Assembly (NCBI RefSeq): GCF_900116445.1
Contig: NZ_FPBH01000013.1
Coordinates: forward strand, 124,001 to 188,000
Direction: 5' to 3'
Source of the DNA: Paraburkholderia aspalathi
GTDB lineage: Bacteria; Pseudomonadota; Gammaproteobacteria; Burkholderiales; Burkholderiaceae
Length of the DNA: 64,000 bases
Below the pieces are notes generated by a model. It saw nothing but the letters and a program-made list of their open reading frames with translations, made no database searches and was not told the origin of the DNA. Below are positions 52,471-61,354 of this stretch, in pieces (within the stretch, counting starts at the first letter, position 1; the number at the start of each line of letters is the position of its first letter). Made by a program: the position numbers and the translations under genes.

Positions 52471-53235
52471 ATGTCAGAGTCACGTCTACTCGACGGCAAG
52501 GTCGCCGTCATTTCCGGCGGCGCGTCGCCGCGCGGCATCGGTATGGCGACCGCCCGCATGTTCGCGGCGCACGGCGCACGCATCGCCATTTTCGATCTCG
52601 ACGAAAATGCCGCGGTCGAAGCCGCTGCGTCGATTGGGCCCGAACATCGCGGCTACGTTTGCAATGTGACCGACCGTGGCGCCTGCCAGGCTGCTGTCGA
52701 ACGCACCGTCGCCGATTTTGGTTCGATCGATATCCTGATCAACAATGCCGGCATTACGCAGGCTGCCAAGCTGCTCGAGATCGATCCGGAAAGCTGGGAC
52801 CGTATTCTCGACGTCAATCTGCGCGGCGTGTTGTATCTGTCGCAAGCGGTCGTCCCGCAGATGAAGAAGCAGAAGAGCGGCTCGATCGGCTGCATGTCGT
52901 CGGTATCGGCGCAGCGCGGCGGCGGCATTCTCGGCGGCCCGCATTACTCGGCGGCGAAGGCCGGCGTGCTGGGCCTTGCCAAAGCGATGGCGCGCGAACT
53001 CGGCAACGACGGCATCCGCGTGAACTGCGTGACGCCGGGGCTGATTCAGACCGACATCAACGCAGGCAAGATCAGCGACGACAAACGCGGTGAAATTCTC
53101 GCGGGCATTCCGCTCAATCGTCTGGGCGTACCCGACGATGTGGCCGGCGCTTTCCTGTTCCTCGCGTCGAACCTGTCGTCGTATATCACCGGCGCGGTGA
53201 TCGATGTGAACGGCGGCATGCTGATTCACGGCTGA
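52471..53235 (+). CDS. Short-chain dehydrogenase/reductase
   Basis: A 254-aa classical SDR. The cofactor loop is SGGASPRGIG with a two-residue insertion relative to TGxxxGIG, and Asp residues after strand 2 (FDLDE) favour NAD. NNAG, the catalytic Ser region CMSSVSAQRG and YSAAK (Tyr-x3-Lys) are intact. It follows the split transketolase by about 95 bases and runs the same way. It may oxidise a sugar or polyol before or after the transketolase step. A FabG label by sequence alone is likely wrong in this context. Confidence 0.88.
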   Translation: MSESRLLDGKVAVISGGASPRGIGMATARMFAAHGARIAIFDLDENAAVEAAASIGPEHRGYVCNVTDRGACQAAVERTVADFGSIDILINNAGITQAAKLLEIDPESWDRILDVNLRGVLYLSQAVVPQMKKQKSGSIGCMSSVSAQRGGGILGGPHYSAAKAGVLGLAKAMARELGNDGIRVNCVTPGLIQTDINAGKISDDKRGEILAGIPLNRLGVPDDVAGAFLFLASNLSSYITGAVIDVNGGMLIHG

Positions 53236-53306
53236 CGCCTAACGGCAGGACGGGCCGTCAGGCGGGGGGCCGGCGGCGATGGGGACCACGTAGTAGAGAA
53301 CAGACG

Positions 53307-53339
53307 ACCGCGGCGAGCAACACGTGCAGCCGCCGCGGT
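53307..53339 (+). promoter_or_regulatory. GC-rich hairpin before the TRAP genes
   Basis: ACCGCGGCG at 53307-53315 pairs perfectly with CGCCGCGGT at 53331-53339. It lies in the 155-base gap between the SDR and the TRAP binding-protein gene. Without a T run it may be a processing or stability element rather than a terminator. Nothing else was seen in this gap. Confidence 0.45.
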
Positions 53340-53390
53340 TCAGATTCCAAAACCATAACGACGCGCGATCCAGCATTGGAGGAAGACACC

Positions 53391-54434
53391 ATGACAACCC
53401 GTTCGAACGCCCCGCAGGGCATTAGCCGCCGCACCTTTCTGAAGGCCGGTGCAACCTTATCCGCCGCCGCGCCGTTATGGAGCATCTCGCGAAGCGCGAT
53501 GGCGGCCCCCGAGTTTTCGTACAAACTCGCCACCGGCCAGGACCCGACACATCCGGTTAACATCCGCGCGCAAGAGGCGATCAATCGTATTCGCGAAGCG
53601 ACCAAGGGCCGCCTCGATATCAAACTCTTTCCGCAGAATCAGCTTGGCTCCGACACCGATCTGCTGTCGCAGGTGCGCAATGGCGGCGTCGAGTTCTTCA
53701 ACCAGGCGTCGTCGATTCTGGCGACGCTGACGCCCGCCGCAGGCATCGTCAACACCGGCTTCGCGTTCAAGGACTACGACGCGGTCTGGAAGGCGATGGA
53801 CGGCGATCTCGGCAACTACATCCGCGCGCAGATCGGCAAGTCGGGCCTCGTGTCGGTGAGCAAGGTGTGGGACAACGGCTTCCGGCAGATCAGTTCATCG
53901 ACGCGGGCATTGCGCGCACCGGCTGATCTGAAAGGCTTCAAGATTCGCGTGCCGCAAGCACCGATGCTGACCTCGCTGTTCAAGGCGCTCGACGCCGGCC
54001 CCGCGCCGATCAATTTCAACGAGCTTTATTCGGCCTTGCAAACCGGCGTGGTGGAAGGTCAGGAAAACCCGCTGCCGATCATCGCGACGGCCAAGCTCTA
54101 TGAAGTGCAGAAGTACATCAGCCTCACGTCGCACGTGTGGGACGGTTACTGGATTCTCGGTAATCGCGCCGCGTGGGAGCGCCTGCCTGCGGACATTCGC
54201 GCGATCGTCACACGTGAATTCGAAAGCGCCGCGATGCTGCAACGCGCGGATATCGCCAGGCTCAGCCTCTCCTTGCGCGACGACCTGAAAAAGAAGGGCA
54301 TTACGTTTATCGATGTCGACCGGGACGCGTTCCGTGGCGCGCTGGCCAAGACGAGTTTTTATCACGACTGGAAAGCCAAGTACGGCGACGAGGCGTGGGG
54401 ACTGATGGAGAAGTCCGTCGGAAAACTGGGGTAA
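53391..54434 (+). CDS. TRAP transporter solute-binding protein, DctP family
   Basis: A 347-aa periplasmic binding protein with a Tat-like signal (SRRTFLKAGATLSAAAPL). DctP-family landmarks are FSYKLATGQDPTHPVNIRAQEA, LFPQNQLGSDTDLLSQVRNGG, KGFKIRVPQAPMLTSLFKALDAGPAPINFNELYSALQTGVVEGQENP (quoted in parts). The Arg in KIRVP normally pairs with the ligand carboxylate, suggesting an organic or sugar acid. GGAGGAAG stands five bases before the ATG. It lies four bases upstream of the fused TRAP permease gene, forming a complete importer. Confidence 0.92.
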   Translation: MTTRSNAPQGISRRTFLKAGATLSAAAPLWSISRSAMAAPEFSYKLATGQDPTHPVNIRAQEAINRIREATKGRLDIKLFPQNQLGSDTDLLSQVRNGGVEFFNQASSILATLTPAAGIVNTGFAFKDYDAVWKAMDGDLGNYIRAQIGKSGLVSVSKVWDNGFRQISSSTRALRAPADLKGFKIRVPQAPMLTSLFKALDAGPAPINFNELYSALQTGVVEGQENPLPIIATAKLYEVQKYISLTSHVWDGYWILGNRAAWERLPADIRAIVTREFESAAMLQRADIARLSLSLRDDLKKKGITFIDVDRDAFRGALAKTSFYHDWKAKYGDEAWGLMEKSVGKLG

Positions 54435-54438
54435 TGCG

Positions 54439-56298
54439 ATGATCTCAATCTCCTATTCGCACGAGCGGCAGCATCGGTTCGCCTGTGCGCTCGACTCCAC
54501 TCTCGGTCATCTGGTGGAGATTCCCGCTGCGTTGCTGGTGTTGGCGGAAATTGTCGTGCTGCTGGCTGGCGTGACGAGCCGCTATCTGCTGCACGCGCCG
54601 CTCGTGTGGTCCGATGAACTCGCGTCGATGCTGTTCCTGTGGCTCGCCATGCTTGGCGCCGTGATCGCGTTGCGGCGCGGCGAGCATATGCGGATGACGG
54701 CGCTGGTCGGCATGGCGCCGCCAGGTGTGCGCGCCTTTCTCGACGTGGTCGCGATCGCGGCGCCGATCGCGTTCCTCGCGATGGTGATCGGCCCGGCGAT
54801 CAGCTTCGCGCAGGACGAATCGTTCATCACCACGCCGGCACTCGAATTGTCGAACTCGTGGCGCGCGGCTGCCTTGCCGGTTGGTTCGGCGCTGATGCTG
54901 CTGGTGGCCGTGGTACGGCTCGCCCGCATGGGCAACTGGCGCCTGACGCTCGCCGCAATCGCAACGGTCGGCGCGCTGGCCGGCATCTTCATTGCACTCG
55001 GTCCGTTGCTGCGCGATCTCGGCAATATCAACCTGCTGATCTTCTTTGTCGGTCTGGTCGCGCTCGGTGTGTTGAGCGGCGTGCCGATTGCCTTCTCGTT
55101 CGGACTCGCGACCTTCGGCTATCTTGCGCTGACCACGAATACGCCGATGCCGGTGGTAGTCGGCCGGATGGACGAGGGCATGTCGCATCTGATCCTGCTT
55201 TCGGTGCCGCTCTTTGTGTTTCTCGGCCAGTTGATCGAGATGACCGGCATGGCCGCGGCGATGATCGCGTTTCTCGCGAGCTTGCTGGGTCACGTGCGCG
55301 GCGGACTGTCCTATGTGCTGGTCGGCGCGATGTATCTGGTGTCGGGCATATCGGGCTCAAAAGCCGCGGACATGGCGGCAGTCGCGCCCGTGCTGTTTCC
55401 CGAGATGAAAGCGCGTGGTGCGAAGCCGGGCGATCTGGTCGCGCTGCTGGCCGCTACCGGCGCGCAGACCGAGACGATTCCGCCGAGCCTCGTGTTGATC
55501 ACGCTCGGTTCCGTGACTGGCGTGTCGATCTCGGCGCTCTTCACGGGCGGCATGCTGCCGGGCATCGTGCTGGCGATCACCTTGTGCATCGTGGTGCAGT
55601 GGCGTTATCGGCGCGAAGACATGTCGGGCGTCAAGCGTGCGACGGGCGTCGAGATTCTGCGCAAGTTCGTCATCGCGTTTCCTGCGATTGCCTTGCCGTT
55701 CGTGATCCGCGCCGCGGTGGTCGAAGGTATTGCAACGGCGACCGAAGTCTCGACCATCGGCATTGCGTATGCGGTGCTGGCGGGCTTGCTGATCTATCGC
55801 CGTTTCGAGTGGAAGCGGCTCAAGCCGATGCTGATCGACACCGCAACGTTGTCCGGCGCGATTCTGCTGATCATCGGCGCGGCGACGAGCATGGCGTGGG
55901 CGTTGACGCAATCGGGCTTCTCAGGACAGCTTGCGCAAACGCTCGGCGCACTGCCTGGCGGCGCAGCGATGTTCATGGCTGCATCCATCTGCGTGTTCGT
56001 GATTCTCGGCAGCGTGCTCGAAGGCATTCCGGCGATCGTGCTGTTCGGCCCGCTGATGTTCCCGATCGCGCGGCAGATGGGCATTCACGACGTGCACTAC
56101 GCGATGGTAGTGATCCTCTCGATGGGCGTGGGCCTGTTCGCACCGCCGTTCGGCGTGGGTTATTACTCGGCTTGCGCGGTGAGCCGCATTCATCCCGACG
56201 AAGGCATGAAGCCGATTCTTGGTTATATCGCTGCGTTGATGGTCGGGTTGATCATCGTCGCTGCGGTGCCGTGGATTTCGACAGGTTTCCTGCATTGA
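54439..56298 (+). CDS. TRAP transporter fused permease, DctQM
   Basis: A 619-aa inner-membrane protein fusing the small DctQ subunit (about residues 1-160, four helices, with RYLLHAPLVWSDELASMLFLWLAMLGA) to the large DctM subunit (about 190-619). DctM landmarks are SGISGSKAADMAAVAPVLFPEMKARG and PPSLVLITLGSVTGVS. Such fusions are common. The gene follows the binding-protein gene by four bases. It uses the ion gradient to import the substrate metabolised by the surrounding enzymes. Confidence 0.92.
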   Translation: MISISYSHERQHRFACALDSTLGHLVEIPAALLVLAEIVVLLAGVTSRYLLHAPLVWSDELASMLFLWLAMLGAVIALRRGEHMRMTALVGMAPPGVRAFLDVVAIAAPIAFLAMVIGPAISFAQDESFITTPALELSNSWRAAALPVGSALMLLVAVVRLARMGNWRLTLAAIATVGALAGIFIALGPLLRDLGNINLLIFFVGLVALGVLSGVPIAFSFGLATFGYLALTTNTPMPVVVGRMDEGMSHLILLSVPLFVFLGQLIEMTGMAAAMIAFLASLLGHVRGGLSYVLVGAMYLVSGISGSKAADMAAVAPVLFPEMKARGAKPGDLVALLAATGAQTETIPPSLVLITLGSVTGVSISALFTGGMLPGIVLAITLCIVVQWRYRREDMSGVKRATGVEILRKFVIAFPAIALPFVIRAAVVEGIATATEVSTIGIAYAVLAGLLIYRRFEWKRLKPMLIDTATLSGAILLIIGAATSMAWALTQSGFSGQLAQTLGALPGGAAMFMAASICVFVILGSVLEGIPAIVLFGPLMFPIARQMGIHDVHYAMVVILSMGVGLFAPPFGVGYYSACAVSRIHPDEGMKPILGYIAALMVGLIIVAAVPWISTGFLH

Positions 56299-56419
56299 TC
56301 CGCTGACGTATGAGGCTGCGCGGTGCCGCCTCATACGACGTTCTTCCGCCTGATCCGATCTGTTTCGTTTTGATTGCCACCGCCCTGCGTGTCGGGGCGG
56401 CGTAGAGGAGCCTTTTGCC

Positions 56420-58489
56420 ATGTCCACCACTGAAGCTCAGTCTGCTGCACCGATTGCTTCGCTTACGCCATCGACTTCGCTATCGGCCGCAGCGACGCAA
56501 ACGCAATCTAGTCAGCAAGGGGCGCAATTGCCAATGGCCGACGCGATCCGCTTCCTCTCCATCGATTCAATTCTGCGGGCCGGTGAAGGCCATCAGGGGG
56601 TGCCGCTCGGCATGGCCGAAATCGCGACGGCGTTGTTCACCCGGCACCTGAAATTTAATCCCGCTGATCCAACCTGGCCCGACCGCGATCGCTTCGTGCT
56701 ATCCAACGGCCACGGTTCGTTGCTGCTGTATTCGCTGCTGTATCTGACCGGCTATGCGGCGATCGGGCTCGACCAGCTCAAGACCTTCCGCGAACTCGGT
56801 TCGCATTGCGCGGGGCACCCCGAGTATGAGCCGGCGCATGGTATCGAGGCGACCACTGGTCCATTGGGGCAAGGCATTGCCAACGCGTTCGGCATGGCCA
56901 TCGCCGAAGCGTATCTCGCGGCGAATTTCGGCCGCGAGCTCGTCGATCACTACACGTATGCATTCGTCGGCGACGGCTGTCTTCAGGAGGGCATCGGTCA
57001 GGAAATGATCTCGCTGGCCGGGCATCTGCGGCTCGGCAAACTGATCCTCTGCTGGGATGACAACCAGATCACCGACGACGGCAGCACTTCACTCTCCATC
57101 AGCGAGGACGTCTGCGCGCGATTTCGTGTCGCCGGTTGGCAGGTGATTGAAGTCGACGGCCACGATCTCGAAGCGGTCAGTGCGGCGTTGACGATTGCGC
57201 GCGCCGATCCGCGGCCCTCGATGATCGCGTGCAAGACGGTTATCGGCCGCGGTATCGCACGCTTGCAAGGACAGCGCGGCGGCCATAGCGGCAAGCTGTT
57301 CCAGGCGGATGCCGACGCGGCGCGCGCACAACTCGGCTGGCCGCACGCACCGTTCGACGTGCCCGCCGATGTCCTCGGCGCGTGGCGCGAAGCGGGCCGT
57401 CGCAGCAGCGAGGAATACAACGCGTGGCATGCACGTCTCGCCGCGTTGCCGGACGCGCAGTGCGCCGAGTTCGAACGGGTTATGGCGGGCGGTTTGCCGG
57501 AAGGCTGGCGTGACGTGCTCGACGCTTACCGCAAGCGTGCGGTGGAACGCGACGAGCCGCAGCCTGGCATCACCGTGTCCGGCGAGATCAGCGATCTGTT
57601 CGCGCCGCTGCTGCCTGAACGCATGGTGGGTTGCGCCGATCTCGAAGCGCCTACGGGCCACAAACGCCAGTTGCACGCCTTCACCGCGGACGATCACAGC
57701 GGCGCATACGTCCACTGCGGTGTGCGCGAGCATTTGATGGGTGCGATGGCCAACGGCATGGCTGCGCACGGCGGCATCGTCGCGACCAGCGTCACGTATC
57801 TGGCGTTCTCCGACTATCAGCGCCCGGCGATGCGCATGGCCGCGCTGATGGGTCTGCCGGTGCACTACGTGTTCAGCCACGACTCGATCGGCGTCGGCAA
57901 AAACGGGCCGACGCATCAACCTGTGGAGATACTTGCTTCGTTACGCGCCATGCCGAATATGCGCGTGCTGCGTCCCGCAGATGCGGTGGAGGCCGCCGAG
58001 TGCTGGGCGCTCGCCCTCGAACATCGGCACGGGCCGAGCACGTTGATTTTTGCAAGGCAGGCGTTGCCGCTGGTGCGCCGCGAATATAGCGCCGAGTCGT
58101 TGTCGCGACGCGGTGCTTATGTGCTGGCCGAAGCGGAGGGCGGTGCGCGTATCGTCACGTTGTTGGCCACCGGCTCCGAGGTCGCGCTGGCGTTGCAGGC
58201 ACGCCTTCAGTTACAGGAAGAGGGCATTGCGACCGCCGTGGTGTCGATGCCGTGCTGGGAACTTTTCGATGAACAGGACGCCGACTATCGCGCCGCGGTT
58301 TTGGGTCCGAACACGGTGCGCGTCGGTATCGAGGCGGCACTGCGTTTCGGCTGGGACCGCTATCTGGGCGAGCGCGGTGGTTTTGTCGGGATGACGGGCT
58401 TCGGTGCTTCGGCTTCCGCGGAGACGTTATACGAGCACTTCGGTATCACCACGCAGCATGTCGTGGCCGAAGCAAAGCGGCATCTGTAA
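56420..58489 (+). CDS. tkt: Transketolase, full length
   Basis: A 689-aa complete transketolase. A variable Ser/Thr/Gln-rich N-terminal extension of about 35 residues precedes the conserved part. Signatures are LSNGHGSLLLYSLLYLTGY, TTGPLGQGIANAFGMAIAE, the ThDP motif GDGCLQEGIGQE...WDDN, GVREHLMGAMANGMA with the ThDP-activating Glu, and FSHDSIGVGKNGPTHQPVE. Many chromosomes also carry a housekeeping tkt, so this copy probably serves the local pathway. AGAGGAG precedes the ATG by nine bases. It sits 120 bases after the TRAP genes and just before a hydroxyacid dehydrogenase. Confidence 0.93.
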   Translation: MSTTEAQSAAPIASLTPSTSLSAAATQTQSSQQGAQLPMADAIRFLSIDSILRAGEGHQGVPLGMAEIATALFTRHLKFNPADPTWPDRDRFVLSNGHGSLLLYSLLYLTGYAAIGLDQLKTFRELGSHCAGHPEYEPAHGIEATTGPLGQGIANAFGMAIAEAYLAANFGRELVDHYTYAFVGDGCLQEGIGQEMISLAGHLRLGKLILCWDDNQITDDGSTSLSISEDVCARFRVAGWQVIEVDGHDLEAVSAALTIARADPRPSMIACKTVIGRGIARLQGQRGGHSGKLFQADADAARAQLGWPHAPFDVPADVLGAWREAGRRSSEEYNAWHARLAALPDAQCAEFERVMAGGLPEGWRDVLDAYRKRAVERDEPQPGITVSGEISDLFAPLLPERMVGCADLEAPTGHKRQLHAFTADDHSGAYVHCGVREHLMGAMANGMAAHGGIVATSVTYLAFSDYQRPAMRMAALMGLPVHYVFSHDSIGVGKNGPTHQPVEILASLRAMPNMRVLRPADAVEAAECWALALEHRHGPSTLIFARQALPLVRREYSAESLSRRGAYVLAEAEGGARIVTLLATGSEVALALQARLQLQEEGIATAVVSMPCWELFDEQDADYRAAVLGPNTVRVGIEAALRFGWDRYLGERGGFVGMTGFGASASAETLYEHFGITTQHVVAEAKRHL

Positions 58490-58507
58490 ATCAACAAGGA
58501 CATGAGC

Positions 58508-59473
58508 ATGCATAAGATCGCCTTTCTCGACCGCGCCACACTTGCGCCGCAAATCATGTTGCGCGAACCGCGCTTCGATCATCAGTTGATCGAGTATGAA
58601 AACACGTCGTCTGAGCAGGTGTTGCAGCGGCTCGCCGGCGTGTCGATCGCGATCATCAACAAGGTGGCGCTGACGCAGGACGTGCTCGCTCAATTGCCCG
58701 ATCTGAAGCTTGTCGCCATCGCGGCCACGGGCACCGATTGCGTCGATAAAGCGGCTTGCCAGCGGCTCGGCATCGCCGTGTGCAATATTCGCGGCTATGC
58801 AATCAACACGGTGCCCGAGCACACCTTCGCACTGATACTCGCGCTGCGGCGCAATCTGATCGCGTATCGCGAAGACGTGCTCGCCGGCGAGTGGCAGAAG
58901 TCGGGGCAATTCTGTTTCTTCACGCACGCGATTCACGATCTGGCCGGCGCGCGTCTTGGCATCATCGGTGAAGGCGTGCTCGGTCAGCGTGTCGCGGAAC
59001 TTGGCAAAGCCTTCGGCATGCAACCGATGTTCGCCGCGCACAAGGGACGTGACGGTCTGGGTCCGCTTTACACGCCGTGGGACGAAGTGCTCGCGACCAG
59101 CGACATCATCACTGTGCACAGTCCGCTCACACCGAACACGCGAAACATGCTGGCCATGCCTGAGTTCCGCGCGATGAAAAGAAAGCCCTTGATCATCAAC
59201 ACGGCGCGCGGCGGCCTGGTCGATGAAGGTGCATTGGTGCAGGCGCTTGACGAAGGTTTGATCAGCGGTGCAGGGTTCGATGTGACCACAAGCGAACCGC
59301 CTCCTGAGGACAATCCGCTGATGCGCGCGGCGGCTCGCCCGAACGTCATTCTGACGCCGCATGTTGCGTGGGCGTCGGACGAGGCGCAACAGTGTCTTGC
59401 CGATCAATTAATGGACAACATTGAAAACTTCGTCAACGGTGTGCCGACCAATCTGGTGCAAGGGGCATATTGA
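58508..59473 (+). CDS. D-2-hydroxyacid dehydrogenase (hydroxypyruvate/glyoxylate reductase-like)
   Basis: A 321-aa NAD(P)-dependent oxidoreductase of the D-isomer 2-hydroxyacid family. The nucleotide fold is LGIIGEGVLGQRVAELGKAF. The catalytic Arg (NTARGGLVDEGAL), Glu (TTSEPPPEDNPL) and His (LTPHVAWASDEA) are all present. The ATG at 58508 is favoured over 58502 because AAGGA at 58496 is at the right distance. It follows tkt by 18 bases. Reduction of hydroxypyruvate or glyoxylate would fit a transketolase pathway that handles hydroxypyruvate as ketol donor, but this is inference. Confidence 0.9.
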   Translation: MHKIAFLDRATLAPQIMLREPRFDHQLIEYENTSSEQVLQRLAGVSIAIINKVALTQDVLAQLPDLKLVAIAATGTDCVDKAACQRLGIAVCNIRGYAINTVPEHTFALILALRRNLIAYREDVLAGEWQKSGQFCFFTHAIHDLAGARLGIIGEGVLGQRVAELGKAFGMQPMFAAHKGRDGLGPLYTPWDEVLATSDIITVHSPLTPNTRNMLAMPEFRAMKRKPLIINTARGGLVDEGALVQALDEGLISGAGFDVTTSEPPPEDNPLMRAAARPNVILTPHVAWASDEAQQCLADQLMDNIENFVNGVPTNLVQGAY

Positions 59474-59480
59474 TTGACAG

Positions 59481-59505
59481 CGCACGCGGCGTCACGCTGC
59501 GTGCG
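59481..59505 (+). terminator. Hairpin after the hydroxyacid dehydrogenase gene
   Basis: CGCACGC and GCGTGCG pair around an inner GCGT-C-ACGC hairpin, giving a nearly perfect palindrome seven bases after the stop codon. There is no T run. It probably marks the end of the carbohydrate operon. The region 59506-59929 contains no convincing gene; a 60-residue frame at 59746-59928 is doubtful. Confidence 0.5.
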
Positions 59506-59929
59506 GATCGTCCGACAAATCGCGTGCGCATCGATCGCAAACAGAACTAGTTCGTTGCCGACAAAAATCTGACTACTCCGGACGAGAAAATTACCTCTCG
59601 CCAACCGTATGGTCCATCAAATCGACCTGTAGTCCCCCATGGCCGCGGGTGTAGAGAATGCCCGCGCGTTTCTGACGATCTTGCCCCGACTTCGTGGCGG
59701 GTCACCACAGGTTATTTTTTCGCATTAGCATAAGAGAGATGTCCCGTGCCGTTCGGTGGAGTGAATCACCGGACCATTGCCACCGGGCAATCAACGTGTG
59801 CGGGTCGCGCAAATTATCCCCACATCAATCCATCGCAGGTTCACGCTGCGAACTTGCCGTTCGGCATGCTCTTCGAGCCAACGGCCATCATCAATCCAAT
59901 CGTCTCGATTGAACGAATCGTTGGTTAAT

Positions 59930-60562
59930 ATGAGGAATGTACGTACATCATTTATTGTCGGAGTGCTTCTCCTCGAGTTGGTGTTCGGTGCTTTTCTACT
60001 GCTACAAAAAAGCCATCGCTCGACAGTCGACCCCGACGCTGCGACAAGCGGTTCGACGGAATTGGCCGCGACTTCGCCCCCATTGGGTGACACCCATGTG
60101 ACGGCGGGAAGTGTGATCGGTGCGGCGCCTCTTTCCGGCAACACAGTGACCGACCCCAAGCAGTCAACAAACGGGACTGTGGTGACCGTGTCCGGCTCGC
60201 CAGTGGACGACGTCGTGCCATTGCCGCAGGCGAACACGCGGCCACGCGAATCGGTCGCCGTTCGTGCTTATGCCGAGTCGAAGACCAACCCCGTGTTGCG
60301 AACCGATGGCACGCGTGACAGTCTGCGTCGCCATGGCCCGAATCCGGTCGCGGCCGCGATCACGGATCAGTTGGTCAAGGAGTCCGCGAAACTCGATCCG
60401 GGTTTGCCGCCGCCGGCCCAAGTCCAGGCCCAAGCCAGTCATGACGACTCGTATCGTACTGGCTCGAACCCGGTTGCGGCCGCAATGACTGACCAGCTGG
60501 TGAGAGAGTCCGCGAAGCTCGATCCGTCACTGCCGCCGCCGAATCAGTCCGACTTGAAGTAA
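59930..60562 (+). CDS. Single-pass membrane protein with two C-terminal repeats
   Basis: A 210-aa protein with an N-terminal membrane anchor (IVGVLLLELVFGAFLLLQ), a long Ser/Thr/Pro-rich segment and two C-terminal repeats of about 27 residues. Each repeat reads NPVAAA-TDQLV-ESAKLDP-LPPP. The bulk should be in the periplasm. I do not recognise a family. The repeats and low-complexity linker look like a cell-envelope scaffold or a spacer protein. No strong ribosome site precedes the ATG. It is convergent with the DUF3455 lipoprotein gene. Confidence 0.6.
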   Translation: MRNVRTSFIVGVLLLELVFGAFLLLQKSHRSTVDPDAATSGSTELAATSPPLGDTHVTAGSVIGAAPLSGNTVTDPKQSTNGTVVTVSGSPVDDVVPLPQANTRPRESVAVRAYAESKTNPVLRTDGTRDSLRRHGPNPVAAAITDQLVKESAKLDPGLPPPAQVQAQASHDDSYRTGSNPVAAAMTDQLVRESAKLDPSLPPPNQSDLK

Positions 60563-60586
60563 GCGCGCGACGCGAAGCTTGAGCGG

Positions 60587-61099
60587 CTACCGGTAGAACA
60601 CGTAGTCCGCGAGATAGGGCGAGCTTCCGGCTTGATGTTCTGTTGAACACGGTGCTGTCGGCGCTAGCCCGCCGACGGTATGCAAGCGCTGCACATACCG
60701 CACTGCTGACAGTGGGCCACTGCCGGCCGTGCTATGCGTTTCGAGCAATAGTTGGGGAATGCTCGCCCGTGTTTCGCTGGGTCGCTGTGCCAGCACGTGG
60801 CCGACGATCCGGCTGCCATCTTCCATTTCCCAGGACGGACCCGCGCCGTGCCGGACCGTAGCTTGGCCGCTCGCATCGTAGAGCGTTGCCAGTGGGCTCT
60901 TGAACACCCATCCCAGCTGATGCTGCGCGTCGAATTCACACGAATAGTTCTGTACACCTGACGCGGTGAGCGTCATCACGCGCTCGGCTTGAGGTGGATC
61001 GATGGATGTGCTCGGGGGATTTGCTGGCGGCGTTGCACACGCGGCCAGCAGGGATACGGCGATGGTTGCGAAGCCTGCTTGTGAAACTTTTCTGAGCAT
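60587..61099 (-). CDS. DUF3455-type lipoprotein
   Basis: A 170-aa precursor with a lipoprotein signal ending in the lipobox LLAAC, and a mature domain resembling DUF3455 proteins: LTASGVQNYSCEFD, GWVFKSPLATLYDASGQATVRHGAGPSWEMEDGSRIVG (quoted in part) and SAVRYVQRLHTVGGLAPTAPC. AAGGGGA precedes the ATG at 61099 by seven bases, so this start is preferred to one ten codons upstream. These proteins are found in bacteria and fungi; the function is unknown. The family name is from memory. Confidence 0.75.
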   Translation of the reverse strand: MLRKVSQAGFATIAVSLLAACATPPANPPSTSIDPPQAERVMTLTASGVQNYSCEFDAQHQLGWVFKSPLATLYDASGQATVRHGAGPSWEMEDGSRIVGHVLAQRPSETRASIPQLLLETHSTAGSGPLSAVRYVQRLHTVGGLAPTAPCSTEHQAGSSPYLADYVFYR

Positions 61100-61354
61100 G
61101 GATATCCCCTTGAATGAAACACGGCGCATGGCGGTTGCGGTCGTTGAGTACCGGTGAACTGAATAGTACGGATGGTACGCGTGATCTCCACGGCTAACCT
61201 GACACCAATCAGCTGACTCCAGTCACCCGCGGCTACTCGGTGTATCCTCGCCGTGCAAGACCTACCGCGCCTGTTGTTCGGACATGCCGGATGCATCGGC
61301 GCGAAAACCGACAACGCTGCTGTCCCGCACAGCAAGCGAAAAGGAGGCAAGCCG

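Noticed and set aside
54639..56306. A 555-residue open frame overlapping the TRAP permease in another plus-strand frame
   Set aside because: It is a frame shadow of the DctQM gene, very Arg- and Gly-rich and without membrane segments or a ribosome site.
59746..59928. A 60-residue plus-strand frame before the repeat-containing membrane protein
   Set aside because: It has a GTG-type start without a good ribosome site and no recognisable family. It is possible but not supported.
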